Origin: CAYNHT01 sp964397485
Lineage (GTDB): Bacteria > Bacillota_I > Bacilli_A > RF39 > UBA660
Assembly (NCBI GenBank): GCA_964397485.1
Contig: CAYNHT010000003.1
Span: 145,431 to 209,430, forward strand
Reading direction: 5' to 3'
DNA length: 64,000 nt
Shown in pieces: positions 9,251-15,868 of this stretch (position 1 is its first letter; every line of letters begins with the position of its first letter). The position numbers and the translations under genes were made by a program. The notes under the pieces were generated by a model, which saw only the letters and a program-made list of their open reading frames with translations, ran no database searches and had not been told where the DNA came from.

Positions 9251-9877
9251 ATGTATAAAGTCCCACCATTAAATTATAGTTATGATGCCCTAGAGCCTTA
9301 TATCGACGAGAGAACAGTTGATATTCACTATAATAAGCATCACTTGGGATATTTAAATAAATTAAATAATATTTTAAATAGTATTAATTATAATTATAAC
9401 GATTCTCTAGAACAATTAGTACAAAACATAGATCAATTTCCAATAAAATTACGTGGTGACATTCTATTTAATGCAGGGGGTGTACTAAATCATAATTTAT
9501 ATTGGTATAATATGAGCCCTAATAAGAACAATAAACCTGTTGGATTATTGAAACAGGAAATTGAAAAAAAATATGGAAGTTATGAAAACTTTAAAGAAAC
9601 ATTTATAGAGCAAGCTACATCAGTGGTTGGGTCTGGCTGGACATTTTTAGTAATCAATCACAAGGGTGAATTAGAAATAATTAATACAACAAATCAAGAA
9701 ACTCCTTATTTGTATGGACTAGAACCTATAATGGGAATTGACTTGTGGGAACATTCTTATTATTTAAAATATCAAAATAGGCGTGATGAATATATATTAA
9801 ATTTTTTTGAAATTGTTGACTTTAATAATATAAATAGATTGTATGAACAAAAGATTAAAAAAGCGTCATCAAACTAA
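9251..9877 (+). CDS. sodA: Superoxide dismutase, Mn-type
   Basis: Converts superoxide to oxygen and hydrogen peroxide in the cytosol. All four metal ligands are present: His26, His81 in NHNLYW, Asp164 and His168 in GIDLWEHSYY. The outer-sphere Gln sits in NQETP (Gln149) with Gly at the 76-77 positions, which is the manganese-type arrangement; iron enzymes carry Gln near 69-77 instead. The family NNGGH motif is altered to NAGGV, without loss of the metal-binding His. AGAGAGGATG serves as ribosome binding site. The 3' end overlaps the PBP gene by 35 nt, suggesting coupled translation. sodA next to pbpA is also seen in Bacillus. Confidence 0.93.
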   Translation: MYKVPPLNYSYDALEPYIDERTVDIHYNKHHLGYLNKLNNILNSINYNYNDSLEQLVQNIDQFPIKLRGDILFNAGGVLNHNLYWYNMSPNKNNKPVGLLKQEIEKKYGSYENFKETFIEQATSVVGSGWTFLVINHKGELEIINTTNQETPYLYGLEPIMGIDLWEHSYYLKYQNRRDEYILNFFEIVDFNNINRLYEQKIKKASSN

Positions 9878-11933
9878 TATAAAATATAATTATTATAGAA
9901 AATATAAAAATATTAAAGAAACAATTGAAAAAAGATATAGTATATTAATCGGAGTTATTACTTTTATAGTTTTTATTTTATTTGCTAATCTTTTCTTTAT
10001 TCAAATTATTCAAAAAGACTATTATGTTAATAAAGTAAAAACATTAAGTCAAAATATAATAAATGGAAATAGCGCACCTCGTGGGCGCATATACGATAGG
10101 AATCATAAATTAATAGTTGACAATAAACCTGTAAAAATAATTTATTATAAAAAACAACCAGGTGTTACAACTAAGCAAGAGATAGAATTGGCATACCAAA
10201 TAAGTGAAATGTTAGAATTAAAATACAGTTCTATAAGTCAAAGTGTGTTGAAGGATTTTTGGTTGAAAAATTATCCTGATTTGGGCAAGAGTAAAATTAC
10301 TTCTGAAGAATGGCAACAGTTAGACGAACGTAAATTAACACGTAATGATATAGAAAGACTAAAATTAGAAAGAATTACGGAAGAGGAACTAGACGAATTT
10401 TCTTTGGATGATAAAGAGGCTGCTTACATTTATTCTTTAATGAATAAAGGTTATTCTTATTCTGAAAAAATTATAAAAAAAGACAATATTTCTGATCAAG
10501 AATATGCACTTATATCGGAAAATGCACATTTATTAAATGGTTTTAATACTAGATTGGATTGGGAAAGAGTATATCCCTACGGTAATGTTTTTAAAACGAT
10601 CTTAGGAAGCGTAAGTACTAGTGAAAGTGGTTTGCCATCAGAACTTAAAGATTATTATGTTTCTAAGGGGTATAGTCTTAATGATCGTGTTGGTATTAGC
10701 TATTTAGAATATCAATATGAAGAATACCTAAAAGGTGAGAAGAATCAATATGAAGTTTTAAGTAATGGTGATTATAAGTTACTAAAAGAAGGAAAAAGAG
10801 GTAATGATATTGTTATTACTATCGATATTGAACTTCAAAAAGAAGTAGAAAGAATTATTACAGAAGAATTAATAAAGGCAAAAGAAGAACCAAATACAGA
10901 ATATTATAATCGTTCTTTTGTTGTCATTACTGATCCTAACACAGGAGAAGTTTTAGCAATGGCTGGAAAACAAATTGTTAAAACTGGTGATAAATACGAG
11001 ATATATGATTATACTCCAGGAGTAACTACGTCCCCAGTTGTGGTAGGGTCAGTTGTAAAAGGAGCTTCACATATTGTTGGTTATAATACCGGTAGTTTAA
11101 AAATTGGCGAAATAAGAGATGATAATTGTATAAAGATTGCTCAAACTCCATTAAAATGTTCTTGGAAATATCTTGGTAAAATTGATGATATAAAAGCACT
11201 AAAATCTTCATCAAATACGTATCAGTTTAATACGGCAATTAAGGTAGGTAAGGGAACATATATATATGATAAACCTTTACGAATTAATGAAGAGGCATTT
11301 GATACTTATCGTAGTACTTTTGCCGAATTTGGATTAGGAATAAAAACGGGAATAGATTTACCGGTTGAAAGTTTAGGTTATAAAGGTAGTAGCAAACTAC
11401 CAGGTCATTTAATGGATTTTTCAATAGGACAATATGACACATACACTCCTATTCAATTAGCCCAATATATAGGGGCAATTGCTAATGGTGGATATCGAAT
11501 GCAACCATTTCTATTAAAAAGTGTGTATGACTCAAAAAGTGTTGATTTAAAGAATATCATTTTAACTAACGAACCGGTAGTGTTAAATAAAGTTGATACT
11601 GATGATAAATATATGAGCCGTGTACAGGAAGGTTTTAAAGAAGTCTTAATGCCTGGTGGAACCGGATATAATTTTATGCCGCCTAGTATTAAACCAGCAG
11701 GAAAAACAGGGACTAGTCAAAGCTTTATTGATAGCACGCTAGATGGTATAATTGATAAAGAAACCATAAGTAATGCTTTTGTGGGTTATGCACCTTATGA
11801 TAATCCTATGGTAACTTTTACCGTTATTTCCCCTGACATTTCACACTATGATAATAAAAGTACATATCAAACAAACGTAAATAGTAGGATAACTAATCAA
11901 GTTTCAAAAAAATTCTTTGAAATTTATAAATAA
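9843..11933 (+). CDS. Class B penicillin-binding protein (D,D-transpeptidase, PBP2-like)
   Basis: Crosslinks peptidoglycan outside the membrane. The basic N-terminus is followed by one membrane anchor (about residues 35-57), then the dimerization domain with RGRIYDRN (about 80), and the transpeptidase domain. The three active-site motifs are present: SVVK (Ser403), SSN (about 459) and KTGT (Lys621). A 696-residue length fits elongation PBP2/PbpA or SpoVD-type enzymes. There is no C-terminal PASTA domain, which argues against PBP2x/SpoVD of the PASTA type. The start lies within sodA and has no good ribosome binding site, so translation is probably coupled. Position after sodA matches B. subtilis pbpA. 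Confidence 0.9.
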   Translation: MNKRLKKRHQTNIKYNYYRKYKNIKETIEKRYSILIGVITFIVFILFANLFFIQIIQKDYYVNKVKTLSQNIINGNSAPRGRIYDRNHKLIVDNKPVKIIYYKKQPGVTTKQEIELAYQISEMLELKYSSISQSVLKDFWLKNYPDLGKSKITSEEWQQLDERKLTRNDIERLKLERITEEELDEFSLDDKEAAYIYSLMNKGYSYSEKIIKKDNISDQEYALISENAHLLNGFNTRLDWERVYPYGNVFKTILGSVSTSESGLPSELKDYYVSKGYSLNDRVGISYLEYQYEEYLKGEKNQYEVLSNGDYKLLKEGKRGNDIVITIDIELQKEVERIITEELIKAKEEPNTEYYNRSFVVITDPNTGEVLAMAGKQIVKTGDKYEIYDYTPGVTTSPVVVGSVVKGASHIVGYNTGSLKIGEIRDDNCIKIAQTPLKCSWKYLGKIDDIKALKSSSNTYQFNTAIKVGKGTYIYDKPLRINEEAFDTYRSTFAEFGLGIKTGIDLPVESLGYKGSSKLPGHLMDFSIGQYDTYTPIQLAQYIGAIANGGYRMQPFLLKSVYDSKSVDLKNIILTNEPVVLNKVDTDDKYMSRVQEGFKEVLMPGGTGYNFMPPSIKPAGKTGTSQSFIDSTLDGIIDKETISNAFVGYAPYDNPMVTFTVISPDISHYDNKSTYQTNVNSRITNQVSKKFFEIYK

Positions 11934-11944
11934 TTTGTTATAAT
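11917..11944 (+). promoter_or_regulatory. Promoter of rpmG inside the PBP gene end
   Basis: -35 TTGAAA (11917-11922), 16-bp spacer, extended -10 with TATAAT at 11939-11944. Confidence 0.6.
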
Positions 11945-11976
11945 AATACCGTATGCATTTAGAAGGAGGGAAAATC

Positions 11977-12144
11977 ATGGCAAAAAAAGGTGAAGCTCGC
12001 GAAAGAATAACACTTCAATGTACAGTTTGTAAAGAAGAAAATTATCGTACTGAAAAAAATAAAAAAAATACAACGGACCGTTTAGAACTAAATAAATTCT
12101 GTCCAAGATGTAAAAAAACTACAGCTCATAAAGAAAAAAAATAA
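11977..12144 (+). CDS. rpmG: 50S ribosomal protein L33, zinc-binding (C+) form
   Basis: A 55-residue protein with the L33 core ITLQCTVCKEENYRTEKN and a second CPRC pair. The two CxxC pairs define the zinc-binding form; zinc-starved cells often use a Cys-free paralog. ATG 11977 follows AGAAGGAGGG, so the in-frame upstream ATG at 11953 is not used. It has its own promoter and terminator. Confidence 0.95.
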   Translation: MAKKGEARERITLQCTVCKEENYRTEKNKKNTTDRLELNKFCPRCKKTTAHKEKK

Positions 12145-12170
12145 AATAAGGTGAATATTCCTTATTTTTT
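12143..12170 (+). terminator. Terminator after rpmG
   Basis: AAAATAAGG / CCTTATTTT stem with an 8-nt loop and a T-run. It begins within the rpmG stop codon. Confidence 0.75.
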
Positions 12171-12187
12171 GGTGAGAGGAGGATATT

Positions 12188-12745
12188 ATGGTTAATGTTA
12201 ATGATTTGAAAAATGGAATGACAATTAAGGTTGATAACAATATATATCAAGTTATCGAATTCTTACATGTTAAACCTGGTAAAGGGCCTGCTTTTGTTCG
12301 TACAAGACTAAAAAATTTACGTACAGGAGCAACCATTGAAAATACATTCAATGCAGGTATAAAAGTTGAAAAAGCAATTATTGAGAAAAATAGTATGCAA
12401 TTTTTATATGCTAATGGAGATGTATATAATTTCATGAACATGGAGACATATGAACAAATTGAACTTAATAAAAATCAAATTAGTGAAGATGCGCTTTATT
12501 TGAAAGATGGATTAAACGTTGAAATTACTTTTTACGAAGGGGAAATGTTAGGACTTGTTTTACCTGAAAAGGTTGAATATAAAGTTGTTAGAACAGAGCC
12601 AGCTGTTAAAGGTAATACTACAAATAATGCAACCAAAGAAGCCGAATTAGAAACTGGTTTGACTGTTAAGGTTCCGTTATTTATAGAAAATGATGAAGTT
12701 ATAATTGTTTCTACCAGAGATGGTAAATATGACTCGAGGGCTTAA
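12188..12745 (+). CDS. efp: Elongation factor P
   Basis: Rescues ribosomes stalled on proline runs. It is 185 residues, with the KOW-like N domain and the conserved loop PGKGPAFVRT carrying Lys32, the residue modified in many bacteria (aminopentanol in Bacillus, beta-lysine in E. coli). The OB domains follow, with DGLNVEITFYEGEMLGL and the C-terminal signature GLTVKVPLFIENDEVI. The ribosome binding site GAGAGGAGGATA is strong. Just past the stop a 14-bp palindrome (12739-12752) could form a weak hairpin, without a T-run. Collagen-like Gly-Pro-Thr repeats elsewhere in the window are a plausible EF-P client. Confidence 0.96.
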   Translation: MVNVNDLKNGMTIKVDNNIYQVIEFLHVKPGKGPAFVRTRLKNLRTGATIENTFNAGIKVEKAIIEKNSMQFLYANGDVYNFMNMETYEQIELNKNQISEDALYLKDGLNVEITFYEGEMLGLVLPEKVEYKVVRTEPAVKGNTTNNATKEAELETGLTVKVPLFIENDEVIIVSTRDGKYDSRA

Positions 12746-12801
12746 TTAAGCCTAATACATTCAATTAATATAGATTTTATTAATTAAATGAATAATTATT
12801 G

Positions 12802-12830
12802 TTGACAAACATATAATTAAAATGTATAAT
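12802..12830 (+). promoter_or_regulatory. Promoter of infC-rpmI-rplT
   Basis: TTGACA (12802-12807), exact 17-bp spacer, TATAAT (12825-12830): a consensus sigma-A promoter. Confidence 0.85.
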
Positions 12831-12835
12831 CAAAT

Positions 12836-12980
12836 AGAAATTAAAAAAAAGGAAAGAAGAAGTGTCCACTTCTCACCCGATTACTTCTAGTTTTGGGTTA
12901 AAAAGCCATTGTAATTAATAATATATAAATATATATAAATTACGGTTTTAAGGTGGATACTACTTAGTATCCATTTTTTT
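12836..12980 (+). promoter_or_regulatory. L20-type leader with attenuator upstream of infC
   Basis: A 145-nt structured leader lies between a consensus promoter and infC. It has the GAAGTGTCCACTTC hairpin and following conserved block typical of Bacilli L20 leaders, which L20 binds to shut down its own operon. It ends in a terminator stem GGATACT / AGTATCC (12955-12961 with 12966-12972) and seven T. The infC ribosome binding site follows at once. The identification is by resemblance to the known leader class and by gene context. Confidence 0.8.
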
Positions 12981-12995
12981 GTGGAGGTGTCAAAT

Positions 12996-13526
12996 ATCGC
13001 AAGTAGAGAAAAAGATTTGTATATTAACGAACAGATTCGTGCGAAAGAGGTAATGGTAATTGGTCCAAATGGAGAACAATTAGGAATGAAGGGAATTAAA
13101 GACGCATTAACTTTAGCAAATTATGCTGGGTTTGATCTTGTACTCATGAATCCTAACGCTACTCCCCAAGTTTGTAAGATTATGGACTATAATAAGTTCA
13201 AATACGAAAACAAGAAAAAGACTAAGGAAAATATGAAAAAACAACGTGAAACTAATTTGGAATTAAAAGAGTATCGTTTATCAGTTACTATAGATAAACA
13301 TGATTTCGATACAAGAGTGAAAAACTCATCTAAGTATTTGGAAAAGGGGCATAAAGTTAAAGCTTCAATCCGATTCAAAGGTAGAGAAATGGCTCATCCT
13401 GAATTAGGGAAAGCAGTGTTATTACGTTTTGCAGAAACTTTATCTGATTTTGCAACTATCGAACAAAAACCTGTTATGGACGGACGTTTTATGTCGTTAA
13501 TTCTTGCACCAAAAAAAGAAAAATAG
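12996..13526 (+). CDS. infC: Translation initiation factor IF-3, probable ATC start
   Basis: IF-3 binds the 30S subunit and proofreads the start codon. The N domain (LYINEQIRAKEVMVIGPNG) and C domain (RLSVTIDKHDFDTRVKN, KVKASIRFKGREMAHPELG) are complete, 176 residues. The only start with a correctly spaced ribosome binding site (GGAGGTG, 12983-12989, 6-nt spacer) is ATC at 12996. The GTGs at 12981 and 12987 lie beside or inside that site. Rare AUU/AUC starts are the known basis of infC self-regulation, because IF-3 discriminates against them. It is first in the infC-rpmI-rplT operon. Confidence 0.93.
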   Translation: MASREKDLYINEQIRAKEVMVIGPNGEQLGMKGIKDALTLANYAGFDLVLMNPNATPQVCKIMDYNKFKYENKKKTKENMKKQRETNLELKEYRLSVTIDKHDFDTRVKNSSKYLEKGHKVKASIRFKGREMAHPELGKAVLLRFAETLSDFATIEQKPVMDGRFMSLILAPKKEK

Positions 13527-13536
13527 GAGGAATATT

Positions 13537-13728
13537 ATGCCAAAAATGAAAACACATAAGGGAACTGCTAAAGTATGTAAAGTGCGCCCAGGTGGAACTG
13601 TTAAAATAGGAAAACCAGGTACAAGACATAATACTGGTAAAAAGAATGCCGCTTCTAATAGAAGAGGAAGACAAGGTTCGCTTTTAAGTAAAGCAGATAT
13701 GAATAGAATAAAAGATTTAATTAAGTAA
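13537..13728 (+). CDS. rpmI: 50S ribosomal protein L35
   Basis: A 63-residue basic protein starting MPKMKTHKGTAKVCKV, with RHNTGKKNAASNRRGR in the middle, the standard L35 pattern. ATG 13537 follows AATAGGAGGAATATT. The in-frame upstream extension into infC is not used. There are 10 nt between the infC stop and this start. Confidence 0.96.
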   Translation: MPKMKTHKGTAKVCKVRPGGTVKIGKPGTRHNTGKKNAASNRRGRQGSLLSKADMNRIKDLIK

Positions 13729-13743
13729 TAAAGGAGGAATATT

Positions 13744-14292
13744 ATGCCAAGAGTTAAAGGTGGTACGATTCACCGCGCTCGTCGTAAAAAAGTTTTAGAT
13801 CAAGCTAAAGGATATTTTGGAAGTAAACATAGATTATATAGAACAGCTAAAGAACAAGTTATGCATTCATTAAGTTATGCATATCGTGATAGAAGACAAA
13901 AGAAAAGAGATTTTAGAAAGTTATGGATTACAAGAATTAATGCTGGTTGTCGTGAAAATAACATCAGTTATTCAAAATTCATCAATGGTTTAACAAAAGC
14001 TGGTGTTGGTGTTAACCGTAAAATGTTAGCAGAAATTGCTATTGATAATCCAGCAAGTTTTGCTGACTTAGTTAAAGTTGCTAATGAAGCTTTAAGTGGA
14101 AAAGAATTTGAAACTTCAAAAGTTGCTAAAAAAGAAACTAAAGTAGAATCTACAAAAACAGTTAAAGAAGAAAAAACTAATACAGATTTATCTAAATTAA
14201 CTGTTGCTGAACTTCGTGAATTAGCTAAAGAAAAAAATGTTTCAGGATATTCAACAATGAAAAAAGCTGAACTAGTTGATGCTTTAAAATAA
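13744..14292 (+). CDS. rplT: 50S ribosomal protein L20 with Rho_N/SAP-like C-terminal extension
   Basis: Residues 1-118 are a normal L20 (MPRVKGGTIHRARRKKVL, AYRDRRQKKRDFRKLWITRI, INGLTKAGVGVNRKML), an assembly protein of the 50S subunit and the repressor of this operon. The usual length is about 118 residues, but this one has 182. A lysine/threonine/glutamate-rich linker (about 119-148) leads to about 32 residues ending LTVAELRELAKEKNVSGYST, which look like the Rho N-terminal/SAP helix-turn-helix that binds nucleic acid. There is no frameshift: the extension is in frame and the terminator overlaps the stop. The role of the tail is unknown. Confidence 0.94.
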   Translation: MPRVKGGTIHRARRKKVLDQAKGYFGSKHRLYRTAKEQVMHSLSYAYRDRRQKKRDFRKLWITRINAGCRENNISYSKFINGLTKAGVGVNRKMLAEIAIDNPASFADLVKVANEALSGKEFETSKVAKKETKVESTKTVKEEKTNTDLSKLTVAELRELAKEKNVSGYSTMKKAELVDALK

Positions 14293-14318
14293 CCAAAATA
14301 TTTGGTTATTTTTTTTTA
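14286..14318 (+). terminator. Terminator of infC-rpmI-rplT
   Basis: 12-bp stem (14286-14297 with 14301-14312), 3-nt loop and T-run, overlapping the rplT stop. Confidence 0.85.
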
Positions 14319-14346
14319 ATGTGTTATAATTGAGGTAGGTGATAGA

Positions 14347-14850
14347 ATGAAGAGTTTATACATCGATTTTGATGGAGTTATCTTAGACACAATAAATACG
14401 TCATATAAAATGCTAGAAGAGGCAAAGATAGATCCTAAAGATTCAAAGAAGACAACAGCATTTTATAAAAAAATGGATTGGAAACATATATTAGAAATTA
14501 CCCCAGTTATTAACGATGGAATAAGTTGTATTGAAAGAATAATTGAAAGCAATTTGTTTGATGTTTCGATATTAACGCATGTAAATTCATTAGAAGAGGC
14601 AATCGAAAAAGTAAAATATATTCGTAAATATTTTAAAGATATAACGATTATACCTGTACCAAAAGAAATATCAAAAACTAAAATGGTACACACAAAAGGT
14701 TCAATTTTAGTAGATGATTATAGTGGTAATTTAACAGAATGGGCTAGTGAAGGAGGAATACCAATTAGGTTTTCACCAACACTTGATAGCAAGGGATTTA
14801 CAGTTATTAATAAATTAGATCAAATAATTGATATGGAATTTGCTGATTAA
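14347..14850 (+). CDS. HAD-family phosphatase, 5'(3')-deoxyribonucleotidase type
   Basis: A 167-residue HAD fold. Motif I is DFDGVILDT (Asp8 nucleophile, Asp10), motif II is ILTHVN (Thr about 78), the Lys motif is KEISKTKM, and motif III is LVDDYSGNL. The short cap and the VDDYSGNLTEW block fit the NT5C group, which removes phosphate from nucleoside monophosphates. The substrate is not certain. A TATAAT box lies about 20 nt upstream and the ribosome binding site is GGTAGGTGAT. The Fic gene follows after 17 nt, so the two are probably co-transcribed. Confidence 0.75.
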   Translation: MKSLYIDFDGVILDTINTSYKMLEEAKIDPKDSKKTTAFYKKMDWKHILEITPVINDGISCIERIIESNLFDVSILTHVNSLEEAIEKVKYIRKYFKDITIIPVPKEISKTKMVHTKGSILVDDYSGNLTEWASEGGIPIRFSPTLDSKGFTVINKLDQIIDMEFAD

Positions 14851-14867
14851 CAAGAAGGAGAAGTAGT

Positions 14868-15776
14868 ATGGAAGTAGTAGGATTAATAAATAAAGAAGGT
14901 GAGCTAATGGATGAAGCGAAGTTAGATTTATTAGAGTTTATTTCACAAGAAAATGCTGACATCGCGACTCTTATTAAATTATTGTTTGTTAGGTATGAAG
15001 AGAAGAAAAAAGAAAATACGTTGTATTCTAAGGATGATTATATACCTCAAAATTTAATTAAAATTTATTATAAAACTGATGGACATTTAGATTTTTCGGA
15101 AATAGTTGATAATTTTAAAAATAGGTATATCCGTAACGAAAATGAAATAGAAGGTGTACATAATAGATTAGAAATGAAAGGTCTAGAAGTTGTTTATGAT
15201 TATATTCAAAGCAACAAGGGTGAAAATTTCAAGAATATTTATATAATTGTTTTATTGCACCAACTTCTATATTCTAAGATGCCGCATACTGACTTTGGAG
15301 GAAGTTTTAGAAATACTCCAACTTATATATCTAATAGTGATGTACCCACTTCAGATCCTGAATCTATATCACGTGAAATTTCAGAATTATATCCGGTTTT
15401 CACAGATTTAATAAAGTTTGGAGATGAAATAAACAGCTCTAAGGATATGGGAAGGCTACTGGAATATATTGATAAATGTATAGATTTAAAAGTCACATTA
15501 ATTAGGATTCATCCTTTTCCAGATGGTAATGGTAGAACATGTCGAGCATTATTAAATATCTTATTTAAAAGGGTAAATTTACCACCTACATATGTAAAAA
15601 AATGTGAAAAAAAGGAATATGTCAATGCCATGGATAAAGCAATTCGTGAAAACGATCTTTCATCTATAAGAAAATTTTATTATTATAAGATTTGTGATTC
15701 AATTGTGGAACTTGATATAAATGAACGTTTAAAAAGAGATAAACAGGAACAAAAAAACATACCAAAATCAAAATAG
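14868..15776 (+). CDS. Fic-domain protein (putative AMPylase or phosphotransferase)
   Basis: The Fic core motif HPFPDGNGRTCR (His215) is perfect, so the protein should transfer AMP or a related nucleotide moiety to hydroxyl groups of a target protein. A possible N-terminal autoinhibitory segment reads ENEIEGVHN (about 87-95). It keeps the Glu-Gly of the usual (S/T)xxxE(G/N) motif but lacks the Ser/Thr. No antitoxin gene is adjacent, and with 302 residues and a built-in inhibitor it resembles housekeeping class II Fic proteins more than toxins. ATG 14868 has AAGAAGGAGA. A second ATG at 14910 also has a usable site. Its stop codon is inside the CIRCE operator of clpB. Confidence 0.85.
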   Translation: MEVVGLINKEGELMDEAKLDLLEFISQENADIATLIKLLFVRYEEKKKENTLYSKDDYIPQNLIKIYYKTDGHLDFSEIVDNFKNRYIRNENEIEGVHNRLEMKGLEVVYDYIQSNKGENFKNIYIIVLLHQLLYSKMPHTDFGGSFRNTPTYISNSDVPTSDPESISREISELYPVFTDLIKFGDEINSSKDMGRLLEYIDKCIDLKVTLIRIHPFPDGNGRTCRALLNILFKRVNLPPTYVKKCEKKEYVNAMDKAIRENDLSSIRKFYYYKICDSIVELDINERLKRDKQEQKNIPKSK

Positions 15777-15799
15777 CACTCCCGCTTGACGAGTGCTAT
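15773..15799 (+). promoter_or_regulatory. CIRCE operator (HrcA binding site)
   Basis: TAGCACTC (15774-15781), exactly 9 nt, GAGTGCTA (15791-15798): the CIRCE inverted repeat bound by the heat-shock repressor HrcA. It overlaps the fic stop codon and the -35 box of clpB. With the T-run after it the hairpin may also end fic transcription. Confidence 0.92.
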
Positions 15800-15814
15800 T
15801 TTTCGTGATATAAT
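15786..15814 (+). promoter_or_regulatory. Promoter of clpB
   Basis: TTGACG (15786-15791), 17-bp spacer, TATAAT (15809-15814). The -35 lies in the CIRCE spacer and right arm, so bound HrcA would block polymerase. Confidence 0.85.
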
Positions 15815-15868
15815 TAAATTATGGATAAAAATTTTTAATATAAATAAACTAATAAAGGAGGAATGCTT

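Noticed and set aside
12739..12752. 14-bp palindrome after efp as a terminator
   Set aside because: It has no T-run and a short stem; listed only as a possible weak hairpin in the efp entry.
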